A stretch of 64,000 nt of DNA from Parastagonospora avenae f. sp. tritici 18332-5 (GCA_022559985.1 JAFJTR010000038.1:1-64000); one strand, 5' to 3'. Numbered from the stretch's first letter, positions 22,192 to 33,394 are shown. Notes: generated by a model not told the origin, from the letters alone. A program made the numbers and translations.

Positions 22192-23239
22192 TTAGTTTCG
22201 AGCCCACTCGTTCTCAACACCAGTCTCCTGGTCACCCAGAACATTTCCTGGCAAAGCATGGTTGAGCTTGCGACTGCCCTCCTCAATGCGTCCAGTACGG
22301 GTGTTCTCCGCCTCTTCTTCTTCGTCCTCTTCGATACGATCAGAGTAACGACTGTAGCCGGGAATGTAGTCGATGGCGCTTCGCGGCGCTGTGTCGCCGT
22401 GCCGCTCGTCGGCAATCATACGTGAGATGCGGTCTGGTGCGACTTTGTGGAGCCAGGATTCCTTCTGGGTGGGGATGACAATGATTGCAAACTGTGCAAT
22501 GTTAGCTTGCGATATTCGAGGGGATACGGTTGCACGTGCCTGCCAAATGAAGACCAGACCGACTACAACAATCAATAGACCCGCAGTTTGCTGCTCTTCG
22601 GCCTTCCATGCATCGGAACAGCCATGGTCTCGGTTGAAAGTAGTCTCGCAGGCATATACGCTATGCGTCTTGTCTGGAAACGGCCAGGCCATGTCGTGTG
22701 AGTTTGCGAACCCACAGCAATTGAAGGCATCTTGGATTGTCTTGATCGCATCCCTGTCCTTGTTATTGAATAGCTTCTGCCAGCGCTCGTGTAGACCGCA
22801 ATTGAGACCTGAGGGGGGCGCGGCGTGTGTGCCCAGTAGGGTCATGACGACTGTCGAGTATATGAAGACGATGGTGTTTGCGATAATGACGAGAGGCGGG
22901 CGCTGGATCTCGCCGCGGCCCATGTGCTGGCGGCGCTCTTTTACACGAGTCAAATCGTAGCCTGCTTCGAGTAGCAGACCCGAAATGATAGGCAGGGCGG
23001 TAGTGAAGCCTGTTAAGGTGTTGGACATGGGTACAGAGCGGTTGTTGGCGCGAGAGGAGGCATATCTGGGCAGTTAGCGGGCGCCTGTGTCGGTGATCGA
23101 GTCCAGCTTACCCTCCAAGAGCAGTCGCAATGATGAGGTACTATCCTTGTTAGTATTCCCAGCATGAAAGGCGGTATTGGAAACACAAAATTACCGCTAT
23201 GCTGAGGCACGTCACGACTTGCTTGCGGGTGTAGGTCAT
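22192..23239 (-). CDS. Fungal tetraspanin
   Basis: Four-helix membrane protein of the tetraspanin type. The start is 23239 (MTYTRKQVVTCLSIA). Exon 2 (about 23150-23112) gives YLIIATALGG, and exon 3 starts YASSRANNRSVPMSNTL. Three TM segments surround about residues 8-25, 45-62 and 82-100. The large loop contains the hallmark CCG (AFNCCGFANSHD) plus further Cys (YACETTF, HGCSDAW). TM4 is LLIVVVGLVFIW. After TM4 an intron 22539-22492 (48 nt, GC...AG, branch CTAAC) removes 16 codons and joins WQ to FAIIVIPTQKESW; it stays in frame if retained. The cytosolic tail is long and acidic (RIEEDEEEEAENTR). Fungal tetraspanins act in membrane organisation and, in plant pathogens, in appressorium penetration; I cannot assign a specific role here. 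Confidence 0.72.
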
Positions 23240-24478
23240 TTTGGCCGCGGTGTGCTATTTTCTACGGAGAAGAGGGAAGGAAAGAAGAAGGACGCAAGGT
23301 GAAAGGAAAGTAAAACAGTCGCTACACGTCAAGCAAGGTGTCGCAGATCTTGTCTTATTCGTCCATTGAGGTCCCGGTTAGGAGGCTGGTGCATGCTCGA
23401 GATGAGGGGTCGGAGTACTTCTCGTATGTACCTGCACGTACAGTACTACAATGCCACACGACATTGAATGTGTACTCGTTTACTAATACTTCACGTGCGC
23501 TTCACGTGTCTTGTCGGAGGAACCGAGTCATGGCGCTTACTGGAGGACATGCAAGGGAGCGACACGTCGGGTGTCAGCTGAAGAATGCCCTTGGCTCAGC
23601 GACGCGTGTTTTTGGTGCCACACTAATACAATTAACAGGGGACGAGGCAATACCATGGGCTGAGCACGGGCTGCACGTTCAGTGACAGGCCTGGCATCCC
23701 GAGCCATGTGGTGGTGAATGTGTTGGTGATCGCGCTGTGGGTGGAGATCTCGAGACGCTTGCGGCCCGCGTCATTCCATTGGCCCGTGTGTTAGCGTACC
23801 CGTCTTCACCCTCCACGGCCGTGCCAAAATAATCCACATTTCCCCAGAGTTCGGAGCCCAATGTCACAATTGTTCCAGTCTCACAACACCCGTTGACCTC
23901 CCAATCACTCTCGTGGACCGCCGGGGCCGACTTGTAAACAGTCGAGCCGGTCCAACATTTCAGCTCTGTGTTTGTGTGAGACACGCACTCATTGTGGAAG
24001 CGGCTTGCGCCGCGTGAGATGATGCCCAGACATTGTTTGTCCACACGATCACTCTCTATCATGATACCAAAGGAAGGGTCCCCTACGCCTAGTGAAATCT
24101 ACCGTTTTCACATGCGGGGTCGCTATTTGACCATTAAATACGCAGCTGGGTCCTTTGACCATTCCAGTCATTCTGTTCTCCCTTCGCAGCCTTATCGAAT
24201 TCTCGTCCGTCCGCCTTTCACTCTCTCCATGTATCAGCCGCCACAACAGCCCGGGTAACATCAACATGCTTCTGCTCTTACCACTGCAATGTGAATTCCC
24301 GCCAGGCAGCAGAGCTCACAAGCAAACCACCTTCACCTCTCAGCGCTCCTCGCTTCCAACGTGGCCCGCGCGGCCTGCGGCAGCTTTGGTCGCACTCCGT
24401 TCGCTGCAAGAGATTCTCCTCCCACAATCGTCTCTAAATCCAGCCTCACGCAACACACAACCCACAGCAATTCATACC
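23240..24478. other. Intergenic; possible broken gene on minus strand
   Basis: Holds the promoters of the tetraspanin (minus) and of the small plus-strand gene at 24479. A protein-like but frameshifted stretch at 23632-24062 is listed separately. Nothing else is supported. Confidence 0.4.
23632..24062 (-). pseudogene. Cys-containing ORF pair, possible frameshifted remnant
   Basis: From ATG 24062 the frame reads like a structured Cys-containing protein (ASRFHNECVSHTNTELKC, SDWEVNGCCETGTIV, ELWGNVDYFGTAVEGEDG). At about 23810-23790 protein-like reading moves to the +1 frame (TGQWNDAGRKRLEIS, TNTFTTTWLGMPGLSL) and ends WYCLVPC-stop at 23632. No intron of normal size with good signals restores the frame, so a one-base change is simplest. 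The pattern resembles small secreted fungal proteins, but no signal peptide is visible and I do not recognise the family. It could be chance. Confidence 0.25.
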
Positions 24479-24913
24479 ATGTCATCACCGCACAACGTTC
24501 CTTATGGTAGTCCGCGTTCTTTATTCTCACCGACGCTGGGTAGCATCGAGGAAGTCTTCGAGTATGAGCCGCTTGACATCACCAGCCAGCCAGCCAGTCC
24601 TCCTCTCACGCAACACGAGACGCAGGACACATCTGTCGGTGTCCTGCCTGAGCCGGCCACTACCGCTGCGGCCACTCTCTCGGTAGGACAGCGAACGATG
24701 GGCATCATCGTCAGCCCCCGCAAAGGACGAACCACGTTGGCCACGTCCAAGGTCACCAATGTTTTGCGCAAATTGCTCGAGGCCGACCGAATCCGAAGAC
24801 GCCGAGCGTTGCGCATTTACCTCAAGGCTATTGTGTTCCTCAAGTTACTTCTCAAGTCACATGAGCGATATGGCGCACTCATGGCAACGTCTGGCGTATA
24901 CATGCAGCGCTGA
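24479..24913 (+). CDS. Hypothetical protein, basic C-terminal helix
   Basis: ATG 24479 (MSSPHNVPYGSPRSLFSP) gives 144 residues. The frame is open further upstream to 24155 but there it looks like translated UTR, so I take the internal ATG. Residues 1-90 are disordered and Ser/Pro/Thr-rich. Residues about 95-140 form a basic amphipathic helix (VTNVLRKLLEADRIRRRRAL, then IYLKAIVFLKLLLKSHERYG). Family not recognised; a membrane- or nucleic-acid-contacting helix is possible. Confidence 0.45.
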   Translation: MSSPHNVPYGSPRSLFSPTLGSIEEVFEYEPLDITSQPASPPLTQHETQDTSVGVLPEPATTAAATLSVGQRTMGIIVSPRKGRTTLATSKVTNVLRKLLEADRIRRRRALRIYLKAIVFLKLLLKSHERYGALMATSGVYMQR

Positions 24914-25842
24914 AGGTGTGCTTAATCGGGGACTCGGAGTTCAGCAGCATGGCTGCGATTCTGATTGGCGCATCGCGCTTTTTTGTTTGCAGCATAGCGA
25001 TCAGGGCGAAAGCATTGCACGGCGCAAAAAATCTAGTGAGCATCACACCATCACGTGTGGTCGTACCAGGCTGACCTAATCAGCAAGCGTACGGATAAAC
25101 AGCGCTTAATGGCACAGTAGATCAATTCGTTTCAACCGTTTCAATTTAATTCCTCTTTTTAGTATGTCGTTCAGCTCGGTGACCTTTTTAACTCTTGGTT
25201 GTTATTCAAGATGCCGGCTTTGTGCCTGCAGCTTGCTAACCCACTAGTTAATTAGCGCTTAACAAAATCATTGGTTATCAAATACATCATTCTGAAGAAG
25301 ATACGGTTACCCAATATCACAACTGATCCCAAGAGGCTACTGCACAACGCTAAATAACTATTCTGAACACCGGAATGCCCCTGTTCTATGTATCGACAAT
25401 GTTCCAGCGAGCCTGGTTTTACGGAGAATCGTTTTTTGCACCGATTGTGACTTCGGCTAGCCTTCCTACACTTTGTTCATAGCAAATGGACGATTCTATG
25501 CTCATCAGCATACAGTTCAGAAGAGGGAGACATTTCTTGTTTAAGGCTTGTGAATTGGTATGATAAAGACGCTGGAACAGATGGCAGGAGAGAAAGGTAC
25601 AAGATTTGGCCAGGCACTTTTCCAGAGGTAGGCAGCCCGCAATTCACTCAACAGAAGCCTACAGCTCGGATAATCGCCATAGGTATCACTCGCCAGACAT
25701 CTCTTCTCGAGGGTACATCCAGCATCGGTCTCACCACAATGCTCTACTTTGCTCACCCACGACCACATCTACTGCCCAACGAAATTAACCTCCTCAAGCA
25801 TACATTTTCGTCTCTCATCACCACTGTCTTTACCGGATCAAT
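24914..25842. other. Intergenic, partly AT-rich, no gene seen
   Basis: About 25080-25400 is AT-rich without open frames of note. Frames at 25541-25909 overlap the promoter of the next gene and look like chance. Confidence 0.45.
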
Positions 25843-26343
25843 ATGCCTCGTGCCGCACGGACCAACAAGCTTTCTGAGACCGTCACTGTCGAGGAAGAGC
25901 CGTCCTTAACGTATACCCTCACACCTGAGAACACACCAAAGATGGAGAAATCCATCACAGACTTCTTCGTGAGCAGCGACTGCCAAATCATCGAGGATTC
26001 CATGAGTCCGGCGGCTCGCAAGGCAATCGAGGAAGAGATGGCGACATACAGGAAGCGTGAAGAGCAAGCGAAGGGACGGAAGACTTCGATTCCTTTCAGT
26101 CTTACGGCTCAGCAGCGCTCTGCACGCTGCTTCAGCGACTCAGATGAAGACGACGAATATCTGTTCGGCCCGGAGCATGAAACTTCATCTGCTAGGAGGG
26201 AGAAGACGCGACCTGTGTCGAAGCCCAAGGCTACAAACAGGGGAAGCGTAACATCGAATCAACAAGCTGATTGGGATATCATGATGGCGCAGATAAGGAA
26301 GGATCGGGACGCAGCGCTGAAGAAGAACGTGGGAAAGAAGTAA
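25843..26343 (+). CDS. Hypothetical protein with PIP-box-like motif
   Basis: ATG 25843, 166 residues, no intron. It is largely disordered and charged. Residues about 34-42 read MEKSITDFF, matching the PCNA-interacting peptide pattern (x-x-[ILM]-x-x-F-F), except that the usual leading Gln is Glu. A predicted helix follows (SPAARKAIEEEMATYRKREE), then an acidic patch (SDSDEDDEYLFGPE) and a second helix before a Lys-rich end (KDRDAALKKNVGKK). I do not recognise the family. A small nuclear PCNA partner is a reasonable hypothesis from the motif alone. Confidence 0.55.
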   Translation: MPRAARTNKLSETVTVEEEPSLTYTLTPENTPKMEKSITDFFVSSDCQIIEDSMSPAARKAIEEEMATYRKREEQAKGRKTSIPFSLTAQQRSARCFSDSDEDDEYLFGPEHETSSARREKTRPVSKPKATNRGSVTSNQQADWDIMMAQIRKDRDAALKKNVGKK

Positions 26344-26925
26344 GTGCTTCAAGGGTGCTCAGTAGTAAGATGAGGTGCAATGTTGCGAGTGCAAACACGG
26401 GACACATGTAAATGTTGAGAAATGGCGGGAGAAACATGTATCAGACATCAAGCACAAAAGGAATAGGAATTTGACGTTCGATAACTCCATCCTGTATGCC
26501 CATTCTCATGCCGGAAACCGCGCAGCCATATTCTTTGGAATACATAAGTGAAGTAACTAGCATCTTAGTTTTGTGGATACATATTGTTGTGGGACGGACT
26601 GAGGCTGCGGACTGAACGTAGGAGTGTCGACGTGAAGGTGTACGCCACTTAGCAGCGCGCAAGTCTTAATCGCATTCCAAACACACTGCGATTGCCAGTT
26701 GTGAGTATTTCACATATGTGAAAGATAATAAAACGAGGCTTTGGGCGCAGCAGTAGCCCCATTCGCACAGTGACTCCCGCGATCCGGCCTTTCACAAACA
26801 CTTGCCTCGCGGAACTTTTGCGCTCATACCTATTTACTACCTTGATCATCTCCGCCAACTGTAAGCCACATCCATAATCCCAGCCTACATCCTTCATCAG
26901 GCTCCTCGTTATCACCGTAGTCAAT
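26344..26925. other. Intergenic, no gene seen
   Basis: 3' flank of the PIP-box-like gene and promoter of the broken gene starting at 26926. The minus-strand frame at 26649-26924 ends at that promoter and shows no motif. Confidence 0.45.
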
Positions 26926-28201
26926 ATGGCTCCGAAAGAAGCTGCACTTCACACCCAAGACCTAGTCGACGTCATGGTCGAACTCGACCATTGGAAAAGT
27001 GAACCTCGCTTCGCAAAGGCCTTGAAGATGACCAATTGTGGAACTCTCTACCAGTTAAGCGAGCAAGATCTAGAGGACCATCGTGGAGGCATTTTCGGCA
27101 AAGAGATCTGGGACTCACCCGTCCTCTCTGGGAAGGACGATATTCCCTTGACTTCCCTCCCCGCATCCGCGCAAACAGAGCACATCATGATGCTCGAAAT
27201 TGGCGGTGGAAATGAATATACATTCGCTCCATCACACAGCACTCCCGATCTCGATGCCTACGCAACGAAGGCCCTGCTCGAGAACATCCTCAACCCAACA
27301 TACACCAACCGCGGCGCCATCATCCATGCCGCATGTCCCGCTCTCGACCATCTCCGCAAGGACACATCAGCCTGGCAGGGTGATGGAGTCCTCGGTCTGA
27401 CTAATTTCCAAGTCAGCATCGCCCCGGCATGCGAATTCTTCGACATCAAGGTTTACGACAATCGCCACTTCACCGCGCTTTTTAAGTGGCATACAAGTCG
27501 TCATCGCATATCCTCCTTCCGTAGGGAACTCCACCGTGCTAAAAGCACGATACGAAGCCCTTGCAGGCTCGACTTCTGGTACAACTTGGGACGCAGTCGA
27601 CCTTCAGCACGGCATCGCGATTGTGCAGAAATCCGGCGAGACCCTGGCGCTCCGTCCATTCTGGTCTTGCGTCGTCTTCTATGCCGAAACGTGCGTGAGT
27701 GCGGCGTATAGCGTCGCCACAGCATCTCAGTACACTCAGCGGTTCGAGCACATTGCCCTTTCTATCGCACAGCTTCAAATGTGGCCCGATCTACGGACAC
27801 GTCAGATTGAACTGATCAAGTTTGCGTCCTCACTCACACAACATCTCGGCCTCAGTCTAAACTCTCACCTTCCACGCTTCGACAACAAGGCCGTTATTAC
27901 CGACATCTACAAGATATGGGAAGGCGAGATGAAGGCGAAGTTTGGGCAGCTTCTAGCCATGATCGACGATGAAGCGGAGTGCGACTGCATATGTGGGATG
28001 GTTGCACAGGCGTAGATTCAGCTTGTGCATGCGAGGCGTGAGAAAAAGCCAATCTGCAGACTATGCAAGGAGCGACTGGACAAGGTTAAGGGGTTGAAAG
28101 GTCCGGACCAACATCTTATTGATCATGTGGTGGACAAGTATTGCATTGTGAGGGTGCGAGAGTACGCTGAGTGGCGTAGAGTCGTTGGCTGTTTATATTG
28201 A
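26926..28201 (+). pseudogene. Uncharacterised fungal gene with frameshift and premature stop
   Basis: From ATG 26926 the frame (MAPKEAALHTQDLVDVMVEL...) is protein-like to about 27478 (YDNRHFTAL). There the run TTTTT at 27479-27483 shifts the frame by +1. Removing one T gives HFTALLSGIQVVIAYPPSVG, which continues without stops to CDCICGMVAQA. TAG at 28013-28015 then interrupts, but the same frame runs on for 61 residues (IQLVHARREKKPICRLCKER to the TGA at 28199-28201). The stop lies between Cys pairs (CDCIC and CRLC) that probably form one zinc site, so the downstream part belongs to the gene. I do not recognise the family with confidence. The middle (VVIAYPP..., then GIAIVQKSGETLALRPFW) faintly recalls JmjC/cupin-like proteins. 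Two lesions favour a pseudogene over a single error. Confidence 0.6.
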
Positions 28202-28677
28202 AATCTGGATAGGGTGTATCATATAACAGAAGTTTGAGTCATTTGATGTACATGATCTGAGCTGCATGCTCTTGCAAGACGACTAAACGTCGAGTGCCAG
28301 TGGGTGGAGCGGTATCAGCCGTACCTTCCCTAACACTGAGGCGGTACCTGAATCATCTGACTGAAGGCAAGAACGCTAGCCGTCAATAACGGCCAACATT
28401 TCCGCAATTGAGCAGGCTCTAAATGCCACCTGAGCACCTCTACCGCGCTACATCTCACCCGTCACCCCTTTCGGTTCGCCACAAAATGCTACATCTACTC
28501 GCTACCTGATTTGATACTCTCGCTTCACGTCACCATCACTTTTCCATACCAGAATCGAATGTACCACAAAAATTTGGTCGACGACATCTTGATCCATCCG
28601 GAAGCTCTATCTGTCAAGAAGACTCCCTTCTACGCTTCGGCCTGCGCCAGCCTTACGACCAATCCACCTCAAGCACC
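28202..28677. other. Intergenic, promoter of FLC-like gene
   Basis: No gene seen between the broken gene and the FLC-like gene. The frame at 28511-28693 crosses the real start codon and has no motif. Confidence 0.45.
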
Positions 28678-31507
28678 ATGTTACCATCGCTGAAGCTCAG
28701 CGGGACATTTGCGCTCTGGCTTTCTCTCCTCTTCTCAGCCACCACCGCGCTCGCTAAAGAGCCCAGCTATGTGGTGGCTACTATCGATGAGACACAGTAC
28801 CGAGTCAGGGATGACAGGCGCCCCGCGTTATACACTGCAGATTATGGAGACTGTGCGGGCGAAAGTCTGATCAACGTCACTCGTTTCGATGCTGCCTACT
28901 ACAAGGATAATATGACCGTGCTATTCCACCTCGAAGGCCAGACTGCTTTGGTCAATGAGAGTATCATGATGTCGATCGGGGTATATGCTTATGGCGAAAG
29001 TCGTTTCGAGCTTACCTTTAACCCGTGCAGCGCCAATATCGACAGGTAAGCGATGAGCCCTACATTAACGAAATTCTTTTGCTGATACTCATAGCGCATG
29101 CCCCGTCATAGCCGGCGTTACGATTGAAGCTGAAGGTATCATTCCTATCAACCAGAACGACGTTTCTGGAATTCCGGACATCGCGTTGTACATCCCGGAT
29201 TTCGAAGGGCAGGCCATCTTGAGGATTTTCTCGAACTCTACGCAAGCTGAGATCGGTTGCTATGCCGCGCAGATCACGAATGGAAACACGTTCCGTCAGA
29301 AGGCTGCAGTGGGTGCTGTGCTAGGGATGTTCACCGCGATAGCAATCCTCTCTTCCTTTGCTACAGCGATATATGGGAACAACGTCGTCGAGATGCGCAA
29401 GCACTACGCTCATTCAGTCTCGGTCATGGTCGTATTCGCTGTATGGCACCACATCTATTTCAGCGGCGCTTTGTCGATGAACTGGCCTAATGTAGTTGTT
29501 TCATTCTGGAGCAACTATGCTTGGACCAGTGGCATGATTTACTCCGAACACATGCAGAACGTTATCAACGAGTTCATCGGATCGAACAGAGGCAACACAT
29601 CCCAAGTGGGCGCTGCAGGTAATGGTGTCAACAATCCGGACCTTGGTGGCGGTTACAGTATCCAGGCGATCTACAAGCGAGAAATGGATGATCCGAGCAG
29701 AGACTTCTCGTACACCGGACAGCCTGTAAAGCCTGGTCTTCCTCTCCCTGGAAACTTTTCTGGCTTTCCTGGGACGCTTGCACAAGAACAGATACCTGCA
29801 TCGAACGCGTTCATGACGTGCCTGCTCTGGTCTTTGATACTGGTCGTCTGTCTTGTAACTTCAATAGCAGCTTTCAAAGTCTTATTGGAAGCACTCAGCA
29901 AGATGAAGTTGCTGAAAAGAGACGGCCTGGCGTATTTTCGGGCTCATTCCATCCGTTATACGACACTTGCTGTCTTGCGGGCTGCCTTTGTCGGGTTTTT
30001 CATGATAGCCTTCGTTTCGATGTTCCAGCTCTCCTATCTGAGATCGGCAGTCCCTGTCGCAGTAGCTTGCATGGTCTTCTTTCTCGTGGTATTCGGCATA
30101 GGGACTGCGACCGGTCTTGCTTGTTACCGGAAGGTGCGTGGCGGAGGATATATTTGTGAGAGAGACGCCTTGATCATGGAGAAAAGCAAAACGTGGAAAT
30201 TCATTCCATGGTACAAAGTTTCACACCAAAGAGAAGATTTACAATCGGATGACAATACATACGTTGGCTCCATTCCTTGGTGGACTATTCGATCCTCGTC
30301 TGGTGAAAAGTCGGTCCACGACGACGAGAATTTCATCAGGTCGTTTGGCTGGCTTGTATCGCGATATCGGCCGACACGCTGGTGGTTTTGCGCAGTTTGG
30401 CTCGTATACGAGTTCACCAGGGCCTGCTTCTTGGCTGGAGCTTCCAGTCAACCTCTGATCCAGGTTTTCGGCCTACTTGGGGTTGAAGTTGTAGCCCTCA
30501 TCATCGTCATCTATCTTCGCCCCTTCGAAGGTCAGCGCCTCAACATCATCTTGGTACACTCTCTAGGCTTCAGCAAAGTGACCACCACTGCTCTTGCTGC
30601 GACTCTCGACACGCGGTTCAATTTGCCCCGCATTCTGGCGACTGTGATCGGAATTGTTATCATCGTCATTCAGGGATTGCTCACGTTGGTAGTTCTTTTT
30701 GCAATTATAAGCGGTGCCATCACGACCTACTTCTCTGTCAGTCGAGACCAGGAAGAGATACGACCAAGAGGATGGATGCCTGTCCGCGAGAAGTACTTCA
30801 AGCACCTCAACAGCCAGGCCGATGACATTGTTCCACGACGTCGCTCGGTATCCGTCATACCGATACAAGAAGCACACAAAGGCTCATACTTCAGCGTGAA
30901 CCGGGTCCATCGCGTACCCAAGGTCGAAGATGAGGATGTTGAGTTCGTGCAGGAGATGTGCAACGACCGCTCGGTTTCTAGAACGTCGGTCCTCAGACAG
31001 GACGAAGTGGGATTCGCAAATGACTTATTGCAACGAAGTCGAGCCGGGAGTGACGTGTCGCGAGCTTCACAGTCGAGTTTGCCACGAGCAGCACGTGCCC
31101 ACCGTCCCACCTGGAGGTCGCAAGACTTTGCCGAAGCGCGGGTTTCAGGGCGAACCAGGACACTAAGTAAGACTATGTCTTCCACGCCTCAACATCCCGA
31201 GCGCCTAACGAGTGGAACACTGACGCAGCTCGATGGCGCGTCGAGCAGTTCCGAGAAGGTGGTTAGACAGCTAGAATCGTTTAGAACAGCTGCAGTTCAA
31301 CCCGAATCGGCGGCTTACAAGCCAATCCCGCATCCTTTTGCGGACGAAGATGGTATGAGCCCACTCCAGCGGTCTGGTTGCAAACCTAGCGTTCATTCGT
31401 GGTCGAGCTCCACACTGCCAATGGAGGCAGCGACCGACGAAGGAACCATTCCGCCGATGTCCAGAGAGAGCAGCAACACGCTCGAGGAGCGATATCAAGA
31501 GACCTAG
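28678..31507 (+). CDS. TRP-like/flavin carrier (FLC) family membrane protein
   Basis: Fungal FLC/Pkd2-type protein (ML-like domain plus TRP-like channel domain), linked in yeasts to FAD transport into the ER, calcium handling and cell-wall maintenance. Exon 1 starts at 28678 with a clear signal peptide (LKLSGTFALWLSLLFSATTALA). It covers the start of the lumenal ML-like domain, with glycosylation sites NVT and NMT and paired Cys, and ends at GTAAGC near 29047. Exon 2 (about 29095-31507) completes that domain (SACPVIAG...) and encodes about nine TM segments, including FRQKAAVGAVLGMF, FRAHSIRYTTLAVLRAAF, the PTRWWFCAVWLVYEFTRACF helix and YLRPFEGQRLN. The last about 240 residues are a disordered Ser/Arg-rich cytosolic tail. 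Length about 928 aa, usual for the family. Confidence 0.87.
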
Positions 31508-33132
31508 GAGGAAAAGCCTCCACCAATTCCGCGAAAAAGCAGCAAGAGACTTCCAGGACGAGGTGAAACCATGGAGCGGACAAAGCATTATGAGCTAGAA
31601 TGACAGAGCACGAAGCAACAATAAAGGTGTGATGATAGCAACAGCAACAAGGTGTAGCAACCACAATTCCGACGACATCCACACACAACAGAATTTGGAC
31701 CATACTCAACAGAGCAAAGATACAATCTCGATAGACGGAACATTCTCCATGCGGCATCTTCCTGCGGGTGCGACCAGGGCATTATCGGACAGGACTTGGC
31801 GCACCGCAATATCCGCATGGTATACACGGCGTCATCTCTTCCCCATGTTCGTTATCGGTATTGCGTTAGATATAATTTCCAGCTGCAGATGGATAGCACG
31901 GCGCCGCGACGTGCGTGTTGGATTGCCACATGATGATAGCATGCATGAGATCGAACATGGCATAGTAAGCACAATCAGTAGAACAAGCAGTGGTGTAATC
32001 AAGGCGAAGCAGAATCAAGATTGTGCATGATGGGCGAAATGTGAAGTGAGAATTAGGATTTGGTGCATGCCGCGGTTCTAGCCTCCCGCAAAGACGGCGT
32101 GACGCAAGCGCACTCGAGCCACGATGGAGCAGGGCACGCCAGCGCTAGACGGGGAAGTTTATTTAGCAGCATGAAACTGCCTTTCATCTCGTCTCACCTC
32201 AACAATCTGGCGAGAAGCATGACAGCATATTGGGGTGCAGCAGCGAGAACGTGGTGAGACATTGGCTCAAATCTCTGCTGCCCTGTTTTTCCTGCCTCGA
32301 TAGCAGTCCGCATCGGGGACCCTTGCAACGTGTGGCGTCACCATGCGGAACCCACTGATAGACACATGGAGACTGCGGTGAGCTGACGCGCGCAGAAAAG
32401 ATGCCGTATTCGTGATGAAGCCACAGCTACGTCACTTGGGCTCTCCACATCCAGCGATCAAACAGTGCCATGGAGCGGAGAAGGAGGGTGGCATCGCACA
32501 GGCGTTGGACACGGCAACATTTGGCGCGACGGATGTGCAAGTCACGCACCCCCAGCAGCGATGGCAAAGGGCATTTCTCGATGGCCCCAGCCACACGGTG
32601 CATGGTGCATGGGCAAATTGTCGATTTTCTACGGCATCGAATTTTGCAATGACCTCAGTGCTGTGGCGCACAGGTAGGGGTGAGGCCTGCGTGCCAATCC
32701 TTCAAACGGTAATTGTCTGCGCATCGCTGCCGCATCGGGGACTCGAGCAGGCAGGTTTTACTCCAGAGTACGCCATGTGTGGGCTGTTTGCAGCAGGCTA
32801 AGCGGGTAATGGCGTTATCATGGGATTGCAAGGGAAATTTGCGCTGTTGGGGCTGGAGCTGGAACCCACCGCCAGGCAAGGGCGCGTGCGCGTGAAGGTT
32901 GTGCGAGTGCAAGGGCGTTTGCGCAACTGACGTCACCTGCTGTTCGCTTGGAGAGGAGTGGATATAAGGGAAGAGCAGGCGCAGGCTTGTTTGTTTTGTA
33001 ATACATTCCAGCACACACTACCTCTCCCACTACAAACTCCAGTCTTCTCACCTCACCGAGAACGAAGTCTTCAACCACACAACCCATACACCAAACACCC
33101 ACTTAACTCCATCACTCCACAACAACCGCAAC
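31508..33132. other. 1.6-kb intergenic region
   Basis: Open frames on both strands (such as 31629-32030, 32412-32801 and 32655-33014) overlap each other and show no motifs. The right end carries a TATA box and a C/A-rich, probably transcribed leader for the small gene at 33133. Confidence 0.45.
32963..32968 (+). promoter_or_regulatory. TATA box of the small 67-aa gene
   Basis: TATAAG within GGATATAAGGG, 170 nt before the ATG at 33133. It is followed by a purine-poor, CA/CT-rich leader of the kind seen at strongly expressed fungal genes. Confidence 0.4.
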
Positions 33133-33394
33133 CATGGGCGCCGTTGTATCATGCGTACGTCTTCACATACACTGCACCCGCCGACGAGTCGCAAGTCCTA
33201 ACATGAAATAGATCAAATCTGTGTTCCGCACCATCGGCAACTGCATCATGGCCATCGTTAACGCCATTGCCGCCGGTCTCAAGGCCATCATCAACGCCAT
33301 CGTCTCGCTGTTCGGCATCATCATCAGCTGCCTGACATGCGGCCGCGGCGGCGGCGGGCGCAAGACCAGGACGACGCATACGAGCAGAGTCTGA
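33133..33394 (+). CDS. Small spliced protein with N-myristoylation signal (67 aa)
   Basis: Exon 1 is 33133-33153 (MGAVVSC) and exon 2 is 33212-33394, split by an intron with donor GTACGT, branch CTAAC and acceptor ATAG. The product begins Met-Gly-Ala-Val-Val-Ser-Cys, an ideal N-myristoylation context (Gly2, Ser6) with Cys7 as a possible palmitoylation site. Residues about 8-50 are an Ala/Ile-rich amphipathic or membrane-seeking helix (IGNCIMAIVNAIAAGLKAII). A Cys pair (SCLTCG), a Gly run and a basic tail (RKTRTTHTSRV) follow. I recall similar tiny unannotated proteins in related fungi. The function is unknown; peripheral membrane attachment is the inference. The coding GC-rich run at about 33338-33360 encodes the Gly tract. 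Confidence 0.72.

Noticed and set aside
32412..32801. 129-aa plus-strand ORF before the small myristoylated protein gene
   Set aside because: Several equally long frames overlap it on both strands, with no motif or exon structure.
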